Source: Pseudomonadota bacterium (GTDB lineage Bacteria; Desulfobacterota; Desulfovibrionia; Desulfovibrionales; Desulfovibrionaceae). Taken from it: a DNA stretch of 24,760 nt. Of the stretch, positions 1-5,537 are shown piece by piece. The stretch spans positions 1 through 24,760 of the forward strand of contig JAEXGX010000146.1 in assembly GCA_023450535.1 (NCBI GenBank). The letters run 5' to 3'. The stretch's first letter is position 1. Each line of letters begins with the position of its first letter. The notes beneath the pieces were generated by a model. That model was given only the letters and a program-made list of their open reading frames with translations, was not told the origin of the DNA and did no database searches. A program made the translations under genes and the position numbers.

Positions 1-192
1 TATTTTTTTAATCTGCCCGGTCAGGATGATTACATCCGTGCGGGCAATTTCTACATGCAGGATCGTTTTCTGTTCGCTTCCGCCTATCCGTTTATGCCCC
101 TTTCCTGCGTGCATGCGTTCAGAGAATGTTTCCGCCCCGAAGTTCGGGAGAAAGTGCTGTACAAAAACGCCGCAAAGCTTTTGCGGCTCTGA
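1..192 (+). CDS. Amidohydrolase-fold protein, C-terminal part only (cut by window edge)
   Basis: An open frame runs from the first base to a TGA at 190-192 and gives 63 residues, so the gene begins upstream of the window. The segment FASAYPFMPL followed by a helical tail ending in KNAAKLLRL aligns by eye with the ends of the two complete amidohydrolase-like proteins at 2470-3309 (FGTSYPAIPL, LNGARLFGLEA) and 4615-5484 (FASSYPVRGL, YGNAARLLGL). In the Amidohydro_2/ACMSD superfamily this place normally reads GTDYP, with Asp as a metal ligand; here it is Ala. The gene lies just upstream of the LysR regulator in the same direction and is probably part of the same island. The function is unknown; a C-C or C-N hydrolase/decarboxylase-like activity is only what the fold suggests. 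Confidence 0.8.
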   Translation, partial: YFFNLPGQDDYIRAGNFYMQDRFLFASAYPFMPLSCVHAFRECFRPEVREKVLYKNAAKLLRL

Positions 193-348
193 GGGAGGGA
201 AGTGAAGGGTATCCCGATTGCCGGCAGACTGGCGATGGGACAGGGCTTTCTTGGAGGAGTTGCAATTTTCCCGCTTTGAAACGTGACGGCTTGTCCTGAT
301 CGGCGTCTGGAGATATGCTGGCTGTGCCCTGTAACGTTTACACTTGAA

Positions 349-366
349 TCAATCTGAAACGATTGA
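349..366. promoter_or_regulatory. Palindrome upstream of the LysR gene, candidate autoregulatory operator
   Basis: TCAATC-N6-GATTGA is a perfect 6-bp inverted repeat whose centre is about 50 bp before the LysR-type gene start. It overlaps a weak -35-like TTGAAG (364-369), with a TCTAAC (386-391) 16 bp further on. LysR-type regulators commonly bind interrupted dyads in their own promoter. A binding role here is inference. Confidence 0.35.
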
Positions 367-408
367 AGTTTTCAAGGTCAAACGCTCTAACCTCAGCACA
401 GCCCCGCC

Positions 409-1320
409 ATGCTCGACTTCAGACGTCTTCTGTACTTTTGCACCATTGTGGAGCAAGGCCAGATCAGCCGCGCTGCAAAATGCCTGCATATCAGCCAGCC
501 TACCCTGAGCCAGTCGCTCAAGGAGCTGGAAGATGAGCTTGGCCTGACGCTCATTCACCGCGCGGGCGGCAGCTGGCAGGTGACGGAGCGGGGGCAGTCC
601 TTCTATCAGGAGGCCCAGCGTATTCTGACCCAGCTGGATGACCTCGCCCAGAATATCAGCAATCCCTTTGCCCGCGACTCGGATATTTTCGGAGAGGTGC
701 GCGTCGGGTGCAGCGGATTCTGCCTGTCTTTCTTTCTGAATATCCTGCCGCGTATGGAACGCGAATACCCCGGCGTGCGCGTCCGGGTCATGGTTGCGGA
801 CAACATTTCGCTGGAAACCAAGGTACAGCGTCACAGTCTGGATTTTGCCATTCTCCAGTTGCCGCTGGTATACGGCAACTGTGTAACCATTCCGTTACAA
901 GAACAGCATTTTGTCGCGGCGTGGTCGCCTCTGCTGGAAGCCCCGCCCGCAGGCGTGGTCTCTCTTGAGGAACTGGCCCGCCACCCGTTGCTGCTTTCCC
1001 GGCGCTGGTCCAACAGCGGCACCTTCCGCCCCTTTATCATCGCCATGCAGGAAAAAGGACTGAAGCCGCGTATCATCCTCGATACGCCGGAGTCCTATAT
1101 CCTGCTTGACACCCTGCCCACCCTGCCCGCCGTGGCCATTCTGCCCAACACGGAAATTCCTCCTGCACGCGCTGCAAATTTCGCCGTGCGGCGTATCGAC
1201 CTTCCCAAGCTCATTTTCCGCCCGTCCATCATCTGGCGTACGGACGGCTATCTCTCTCCCCAGACCGACAAGCTCATTGAGCTTCTCTGCGAAGCAGAGG
1301 GAATACAACGCCCCGTCTGA
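409..1320 (+). CDS. LysR-type transcriptional regulator
   Basis: A 303-residue protein of normal LysR length. Residues about 1-60 form the winged helix-turn-helix (ISRAAKCLHISQPTLSQSLK is the recognition region), followed by the LysR linker helix and a periplasmic-binding-protein-like effector domain from about residue 90. It lies 216 bp after the truncated amidohydrolase-like gene and about 500 bp before the flavoprotein/amidohydrolase/TAXI genes, all on the same strand. It is therefore the obvious candidate regulator of that island, probably responding to the imported compound or a product of it. The ATG at 409 gives the canonical start MLDFRRLLYF. No strong Shine-Dalgarno sequence is visible directly before it. 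The ligand is not predictable from sequence. Confidence 0.93.
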   Translation: MLDFRRLLYFCTIVEQGQISRAAKCLHISQPTLSQSLKELEDELGLTLIHRAGGSWQVTERGQSFYQEAQRILTQLDDLAQNISNPFARDSDIFGEVRVGCSGFCLSFFLNILPRMEREYPGVRVRVMVADNISLETKVQRHSLDFAILQLPLVYGNCVTIPLQEQHFVAAWSPLLEAPPAGVVSLEELARHPLLLSRRWSNSGTFRPFIIAMQEKGLKPRIILDTPESYILLDTLPTLPAVAILPNTEIPPARAANFAVRRIDLPKLIFRPSIIWRTDGYLSPQTDKLIELLCEAEGIQRPV

Positions 1321-1425
1321 TTTCCAGACCCGATCCGTCCGGTTGCAGACAAAGTCCTTGAGGGGGCTCCTCGCTCCCTCAAACTCCCCTCGGCACCTGC
1401 CCGAAGGGGGACGGGCCTGCCCGTC

Positions 1426-1458
1426 GTTTCCCTTAGCCGCTTCGCGGCTTAGGGAAAC
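1426..1458. repeat. Inverted repeat (hairpin), 15-bp arms
   Basis: GTTTCCCTTAGCCGC at 1426-1440 pairs with GCGGCTTAGGGAAAC at 1444-1458, with a 3-nt loop TTC and a single T-T mismatch. No T-run follows on either strand, so it does not look like a simple intrinsic terminator. It may be a repeat-element palindrome or an RNA-processing/stability structure. Confidence 0.6.
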
Positions 1459-1525
1459 AGAGAGCAAAGCGGACGTAGTACGCCCTGCACCTCCAATAGT
1501 TTCAGGCTGTTACTGTCGAGGGGGC

Positions 1526-1547
1526 GGGGGGGAATCATTCCCCCCCC
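1526..1547. repeat. G-run/C-run hairpin with AATCATT core
   Basis: Seven G residues, AATCATT, then a run of C residues make a compact hairpin (GGGGGGGAA/TTCCCCCCC with loop TCA). It resembles the hairpin at 4405-4427, which also has an AATCATT core flanked by G and C runs. Both lie on the same side of a copy of the 30-bp repeat when the repeats are read in the same orientation. This suggests one repeat family. Confidence 0.5.
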
Positions 1548-1590
1548 CGGCGGGGTTCGGGGCACCTTTAGCCGTAGAAGCGAAGCTTCG

Positions 1591-1620
1591 TACGGATAAT
1601 GAGAGCAGAGATGAGCCCCG
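1591..1620 (-). repeat. 30-bp repeat, copy 1 (inverted relative to 4370-4399)
   Basis: The reverse complement of 1591-1620 matches 4370-4399 at 29 of 30 positions (core CGGGGCTCATCTCTGCTCTC). The two copies face each other across about 2.75 kb containing the flavoprotein, amidohydrolase-like and TAXI genes. Confidence 0.85.
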
Positions 1621-1636
1621 GTTTTTCAATACTCTG

Positions 1637-1672
1637 GCGGCTGCTGACGATGTCAGCAGCCGCTGCTTTTTG
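1637..1672 (+). terminator. Rho-independent terminator
   Basis: GCGGCTGCTGAC (1637-1648) pairs perfectly with GTCAGCAGCCGC (1652-1663) around a GAT loop. It is followed by TGCTTTTTG, a short T-run on the + strand. It would end the LysR transcript and insulate the flavoprotein gene, which then needs its own promoter between about 1680 and 1800. Confidence 0.75.
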
Positions 1673-1691
1673 TGTGCGAAAAGCTCCCCGC

Positions 1692-1706
1692 ATTGGAAAA
1701 ACCAAT
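1692..1706. promoter_or_regulatory. Dyad ATTGG-N5-CCAAT, candidate operator for the flavoprotein operon
   Basis: A perfect 5-bp inverted repeat lies about 120 bp before the flavoprotein start and just after the terminator, a position suitable for activator binding. Its T-N11-A shape fits the loose LysR-box consensus. Assignment to the LysR protein is inference. Confidence 0.3.
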
Positions 1707-1825
1707 ACCCCGCAGAGAAAAAAAATATTTGTGCATATCTCGCACCGTGCGCTAAGGTTCTTATAAGGGAAAAGGTTTTTGTTCACGTTGAAAATAACAC
1801 ATACGCAAAAGCGGAGGAATATGTT

Positions 1826-2455
1826 ATGAAAGTCCTGGCCTTGAACGGAAGCCAGAATGCAAAAGGCGTCACGTATCATGCCTTTGGGATTATTGGTGAA
1901 GAACTGAAAAAGGATAATATAGGTCTTGATATAGTTCACATAGGCGTAAAACCCCTTGCAGGGTGTCTTGATTGCAGAAAATGCCGCACCAATGGGCATC
2001 ACTGTATTCATAATGATATCGTCAACACCATTATCGATATGCTCCCCGATTATAACGGGCTGCTTCTCGGCTGTCCCGTCCATTACATGGGCATTCCCGG
2101 CCCTTTTAAGGCCGCGCTCGATCGCCTGCTTTACGCCACGGAGCATCTGGAAGGCTGGGGGCCGAAGCCCGCTGCGGCTATTGCCGTGTGCAGACGTGCG
2201 GGAGCCGTCAATACCGGCCAGCAGCTCGGCAATTATCTCAACTGCTCCAACCTGCTTACCGTGAACAGCCAGTACTGGAACATCGTCTTTGGCTGGAATC
2301 CGCAGGAATTTCTGGAACAGGACACGGAAGGCGTGCAGACCATGCGCGTGCTGGGCCGCAATATGGCCTGGATTCTGAAGGTCATTGATGCGGCCGGGGA
2401 TGCTGTTCCCGCTCCGGTCTATGAAAAGCGCGTGCGCGCCAACTTCTGCCGTTGA
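1826..2455 (+). CDS. Iron-sulfur flavoprotein / NAD(P)H-dependent FMN reductase-fold protein
   Basis: A 209-residue cytoplasmic protein with a flavodoxin-like fold. The N-terminal LALNGSQNAKGVT is the FMN phosphate-binding loop. Residues 47-60 carry C47-x2-C50-x2-C53-x6-C60, the compact cysteine motif known from the iron-sulfur flavoprotein (Isf) family, which binds a 4Fe-4S cluster next to FMN. The segment GCPVHYMGIPGPFKAALDR is the typical second flavin-contact loop. The ATG at 1826 is chosen because GGAGGA (1813-1818) sits 7 bp upstream; the frame stays open upstream but lacks family-like sequence. The amidohydrolase-like gene follows after 14 bp, so they are probably one operon. The likely role is electron transfer or a redox step on the imported compound. 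Substrate and partner are unknown. Confidence 0.85.
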   Translation: MKVLALNGSQNAKGVTYHAFGIIGEELKKDNIGLDIVHIGVKPLAGCLDCRKCRTNGHHCIHNDIVNTIIDMLPDYNGLLLGCPVHYMGIPGPFKAALDRLLYATEHLEGWGPKPAAAIAVCRRAGAVNTGQQLGNYLNCSNLLTVNSQYWNIVFGWNPQEFLEQDTEGVQTMRVLGRNMAWILKVIDAAGDAVPAPVYEKRVRANFCR

Positions 2456-2469
2456 ACAGGGAGGCTGGA

Positions 2470-3309
2470 ATGAGAGCCATTGATTTCCGGCTTCGGCCTC
2501 CGTACCGGAGCTACTTGAATTCCTTCATGTACGACATGCCCGCACTGGAAAAATCCCACGCCGCGCGTTCTCTCGGCCCGGTATCCGAAGCGGCGCAACG
2601 CAAGGATGTTTCCCTGCTGGTGAAAGAGATGGAGGAAGCGGGCGTGAGCTGGGGCGTGGCCCCGGTGCGTCTGCCCCAGAACGGGGACAATGGAGATGCC
2701 GTGGCCCTGATGGAAGAATTTCCTGATCGTTTCATCGGGATACCGTGGATCGACCCGCTTAATCCCGATGCAGCGCTGGACGAGATTGAAAGGTTGTGCG
2801 TCAAGGGGCCGTGCCGGGGCGTGATCATGGAACCGGGGCTGTATACTACGCCGGTAAAATGGTTAGTGAACAACCCTGACGTGTTCCCTGTGTATGAATA
2901 CTGCGCGAAGCAAGGTGTACCCGTGCTGCTTTCTTTCGGCGGGCGCGTGGCCGACCCGCGCTACTACGCGCCGGAACTGATCTATGACGTGGCGGTGAAA
3001 TTCCGCGATCTGCGGCTTGTGCTCTGCCACGGCGGCTGGCCCTATGTGACGGCCATTTGCAAGGTGGCGATGGACTGCCCGAACGTGATCCTCTCCCCGG
3101 ACACCTGGGCGATGGACTTTGCCCCCGGCGCTGCGGATTACATGGTGGCTGCGAACTATACGCTTCAGGATCAGATTGTTTTCGGAACCTCTTATCCGGC
3201 CATTCCGCTGAAACATGCGGTGGAGAACTACGTCAGGCGGCTACGGCCCGAGGTGGCCGACAAGGTCATGTATCTGAATGGCGCGCGTTTGTTCGGGCTG
3301 GAAGCCTGA
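2470..3309 (+). CDS. Amidohydrolase-fold (ACMSD/Amidohydro_2-like) protein lacking most metal ligands
   Basis: A 279-residue TIM-barrel-type protein. Its start MRAIDFRLRPPY corresponds to MIIDFRVRPPY of the paralogue at 4615, supporting ATG 2470; GGGAGG at 2459-2464 is a good ribosome-binding site. The superfamily landmark LVLCHGGWPY (His187) and the C-terminal FGTSYPAIPL are present. The N-terminal HxH metal pair is R7-x-R9, the usual GTD Asp is Ser241, and the middle metal-binding His is not evident (VPVLLSFGG). If metal is bound, it must be bound differently. A conserved EPG motif (MEPGLYTTP) is shared with the paralogue. It sits between the flavoprotein (14 bp) and the TAXI binding protein (41 bp), suggesting action on the imported substrate. 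The reaction is unknown. Confidence 0.82.
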   Translation: MRAIDFRLRPPYRSYLNSFMYDMPALEKSHAARSLGPVSEAAQRKDVSLLVKEMEEAGVSWGVAPVRLPQNGDNGDAVALMEEFPDRFIGIPWIDPLNPDAALDEIERLCVKGPCRGVIMEPGLYTTPVKWLVNNPDVFPVYEYCAKQGVPVLLSFGGRVADPRYYAPELIYDVAVKFRDLRLVLCHGGWPYVTAICKVAMDCPNVILSPDTWAMDFAPGAADYMVAANYTLQDQIVFGTSYPAIPLKHAVENYVRRLRPEVADKVMYLNGARLFGLEA

Positions 3310-3350
3310 GCGTATTTCTGAATACTTTTCATAAACAAAACGAGGTAGGT

Positions 3351-4349
3351 ATGAACAAGTTGATGAAAACTTTCTGGGGGATCACTCTGGCCGTCGGCCT
3401 TCTGCCCTGTGCCGGCATGACGCCCGCATCCGCCCTAGCTGAAGAGCCGCTCAACGTCCGTATTGTGGGGGCTACGCTCGGCGGTTCCGTGAATCGCTCC
3501 TATGCCGCGTTCGCCCAGGCGTTCATGAAGGAGTTTCCGGGCGCCAATGTGGATATCCTGCCCGGTGGAGCTGTGGCCAATCCGTCCCGCATGCAGCGCA
3601 GTGCAGGGGAGATCTCGCATACCCAGACAATACCGTTGCGCGCCGCCGTCAACGGGACGGAACCCTATAAGGAAAAACACGACGCTCTGATGTCCATGTT
3701 CCGCATCGGGGATGAAACGCGCCTGCATTTCATCGCGCGGGACGCGGTTCCCTTCCGGACGCTGGACGATATCCGGGACAAGAAGATGGCTGTTTCTCTG
3801 GCTATGTCCCCCAAGGGAACCACCAATGAACTGTTTGGCCGCTGGGTGCTGGAAGCTTACGGCATTACCTACGACGACATCAGAAAGTGGGGCGGCACGG
3901 TCAATTTCAGCGCTTACGACACGGTCACCAACAGCATGAAGGACAACCAGGTGGATATGCTGGTCTGGGTCGGCCCCGGCGAACCCGTATTCATGCAGGA
4001 AGTGGCCCTTGGGCAGAAGCTTCGCTGGCTTCCGGTCAAGGAAGAGGTCATGGAAAAAATGAAGGAAAAGGGGCTTCGTCCCACAGTAATCAAGGGAAGC
4101 GAGTTTAATGGCATGGTCGGCTCCGATATTCCCTGTCTGACGGACACCAATGAAATATTCTGCCGTGCCGACCTTCCGGAAGATCTGGCCTACAAGATTA
4201 CCAAGGTCTGGGTCGAGCATCACAAGGCGATCGGTGAAGCCAATCCCGGATGGGCCTGCTTTGAACCTGCCGCTGCCGGTCGGGAAACCACGTTGACTAT
4301 GCACCCCGGCGTGGCGCGCTATTTCCGCGAAGCCGGTCTTCTCAAATAG
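3351..4349 (+). CDS. TAXI-family TRAP transporter solute-binding protein
   Basis: A 332-residue secreted periplasmic protein. Residues 1-30 form a Sec signal peptide (MNKLMKTFWG then a hydrophobic stretch, cleavage after ASALA). The mature part begins LNVRIVGATLGGSVNRSY, followed by an FPGANVDILPGG segment, as expected of TAXI (TRAP-associated extracytoplasmic immunogenic) proteins. The N-terminal glycine-rich loop and the central VDMLVWVGPGEP segment fit the family. The ATG at 3351 has AGGTAGG just upstream. Its membrane partner is almost certainly the fused permease at 5538-7403; the amidohydrolase-like gene at 4615 and a 265-bp hairpin-rich gap intervene. TAXI proteins usually bind carboxylates or amino acids such as glutamate; the ligand here is unknown. 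Confidence 0.88.
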   Translation: MNKLMKTFWGITLAVGLLPCAGMTPASALAEEPLNVRIVGATLGGSVNRSYAAFAQAFMKEFPGANVDILPGGAVANPSRMQRSAGEISHTQTIPLRAAVNGTEPYKEKHDALMSMFRIGDETRLHFIARDAVPFRTLDDIRDKKMAVSLAMSPKGTTNELFGRWVLEAYGITYDDIRKWGGTVNFSAYDTVTNSMKDNQVDMLVWVGPGEPVFMQEVALGQKLRWLPVKEEVMEKMKEKGLRPTVIKGSEFNGMVGSDIPCLTDTNEIFCRADLPEDLAYKITKVWVEHHKAIGEANPGWACFEPAAAGRETTLTMHPGVARYFREAGLLK

Positions 4350-4369
4350 CTCCGTTCGACATGCGCAAT

Positions 4370-4399
4370 CGGGGCTCATCTCTGCTCTCTTTATCCGTA
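4370..4399 (+). repeat. 30-bp repeat, copy 2
   Basis: It begins CGGGGCTCATCTCTGCTCTC and matches the reverse complement of 1591-1620 with one difference. It starts 20 bp after the TAXI gene stop codon. Confidence 0.85.
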
Positions 4400-4404
4400 T
4401 CCTG

Positions 4405-4427
4405 GCAGGGGAAATCATTTCCCCTGC
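4405..4427. repeat. Perfect 10-bp-stem hairpin with TCA loop
   Basis: GCAGGGGAAA and TTTCCCCTGC are exact complements around TCA. The gap 4350-4614 also holds CCCC-TTGC-GGGG (4519-4530) and the hairpin at 4535-4557. None has a following T-run. It could attenuate or stabilise the transcript between the TAXI gene and the next amidohydrolase-like gene, or be a dispersed repeat related to 1526-1547. Confidence 0.6.
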
Positions 4428-4534
4428 ACCCCTCATTGAGCTGCGCTTACAGGAGGAATGCCGTCGACCCCCTTTCATCCTTATGCCCGACGCGAGCGTG
4501 GTTAAATGAGGGTTCAAGCCCCTTGCGGGGAGGT

Positions 4535-4557
4535 TTGGAAGGGCAGTGCCCCTCCAA
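4535..4557. repeat. Hairpin upstream of third amidohydrolase-like gene
   Basis: TTGGAAGGGC pairs with GCCCCTCCAA around a short loop, with one A/C mismatch. It lies about 57 bp before the start codon at 4615. A small frame crossing this gap (4361-4573) is low-complexity and is not called as a gene. Confidence 0.5.
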
Positions 4558-4614
4558 GCATGATGACAAATGACAAATCCCGTATCCAGACAATCTGTAA
4601 AGGCGGAATGTGAC

Positions 4615-5484
4615 ATGATCATCGATTTCCGGGTACGCCCGCCCTACGGGGGTTTTCTGAACAGCGGCATCATGAAGCGCTGGATGGGCATTGCCGCTGA
4701 TCCCCGTCAGCGGCCCGCCACAAGTTACGGGCGTGAAACCGTGCCGTCTCTGGAAAACGGCGGATCCATGCCCCTGTTCATGGAGGAAATGGAGCGCGCA
4801 GGCATCGGGAAGGCGGTTGTCATGGGGCGGCGCAACGCCACACCCGGAGACGCTTTCAGCGATCAGCCCAACCGTGAACTGCGGGAGCTGGCCGACTGTT
4901 ATCCCGGGCGCTTTTTCTGTTTTGCCGGAATCGATCCCCTTGCGGAGGGCGCGCTTGCGGAAGTGGAACGCTGTATAGGGACAATGGGGTTCAGGGGCAT
5001 CAGTCTGGAACCGGGCTGGTGCTCCCCCGCCCTGTATGCCGACGACCCCCGCCTTGACGATATCTATGCAGCGTGCGCCGCACAGGGCGGGATCGTCGCT
5101 CTGACCCTGAGTCCCCATATCGGCCCGGACATCAGCTATGCCAGGCCGGACGCCGTGCAACGCGCCTGCCGAAAGCACCCCGCGCTCAATTTCGTGGTGC
5201 TGCATGCCTGCTGGCCGTTTTTTGCCGATATCATCGGCGCGGCCATGTTCACCCCCAATCTGTACCTTGCCCCTGATTGTTATTTTTATGTGGATGATAT
5301 GCCCATGGCCGGAGAAATGCTGAAAGCAGCCAATACCTTTCTGAAGTATCAGATTCTTTTCGCCAGCAGTTACCCGGTGCGTGGTCTGACGCAAAGCGTT
5401 GCCGACTGGAAAAGGCGCGGCTGGCATGACGACTGCCTGGAACTCGCATTGTACGGCAACGCGGCGCGTTTGCTGGGGCTTTAG
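4615..5484 (+). CDS. Amidohydrolase-fold protein, paralogue of 2470-3309, metal ligands degenerate
   Basis: A 289-residue protein. The start MIIDFRVRPPYGGF matches the paralogue start and is preceded by AAGGCGG, so ATG 4615 is preferred over the earlier in-frame ATG at 4570. The N-terminal HxH position is R6-x-R8, the C-terminal motif is FASSYPVRGL with Ser252 where family enzymes have Asp, and His197 (VVLHACWPFF) is the retained superfamily His. The shared LEPG motif matches MEPG of the paralogue. It differs from that paralogue by an insert near residues 20-45. The TRAP permease gene starts 53 bp after its stop, so they are probably co-transcribed. The function is unknown; it may act on the transported compound, or the two paralogues may form a heteromeric enzyme. 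Confidence 0.82.
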   Translation: MIIDFRVRPPYGGFLNSGIMKRWMGIAADPRQRPATSYGRETVPSLENGGSMPLFMEEMERAGIGKAVVMGRRNATPGDAFSDQPNRELRELADCYPGRFFCFAGIDPLAEGALAEVERCIGTMGFRGISLEPGWCSPALYADDPRLDDIYAACAAQGGIVALTLSPHIGPDISYARPDAVQRACRKHPALNFVVLHACWPFFADIIGAAMFTPNLYLAPDCYFYVDDMPMAGEMLKAANTFLKYQILFASSYPVRGLTQSVADWKRRGWHDDCLELALYGNAARLLGL

Positions 5485-5508
5485 AGCATTTCAACTTTGA
5501 GTTGCTCT
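5483..5508 (-). repeat. AGAGCA-type dispersed hairpin repeat
   Basis: AGAGCA...TGCTCT ends flank an inner CAAC-N5-GTTG dyad. Read on the minus strand it resembles the element at 20339-20364 (AGAGCAA-x-TCA-x3-TTGAAAT). A third similar element is at 20429-20453. It overlaps the stop codon of the amidohydrolase-like gene. Confidence 0.5.
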
Positions 5509-5537
5509 GGCATCTGTGGACAAACAGGAGAAACTCG

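Larger units (their letters stand above)
1321..1825. other. 505-bp non-coding region rich in hairpins and G/C runs
   Basis: No convincing gene lies here. A frame from the flavoprotein gene stays open through the region, but its translation is low-complexity and there is no start signal. The stretch holds TTGAGGG(1358-1364)/CCCTCAA(1376-1382), a 15-bp-arm hairpin at 1426-1458, a G7/C7 hairpin at 1526-1547, one copy of a 30-bp repeat at 1591-1620, an intrinsic terminator at 1637-1672, and a dyad at 1692-1706. From about 1715 to 1820 the base composition becomes AT-rich, as expected for the promoter of the downstream gene. Confidence 0.7.

Noticed and set aside
1106..1825. Upstream extension of the flavoprotein frame
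   Set aside because: The translation is low-complexity and overlaps the LysR gene and a terminator; family-like sequence starts at ATG 1826 with a good ribosome-binding site.
4361..4573. Small + strand frame in the gap after the TAXI gene
   Set aside because: Lies entirely in repeat and hairpin sequence, with low-complexity translation.
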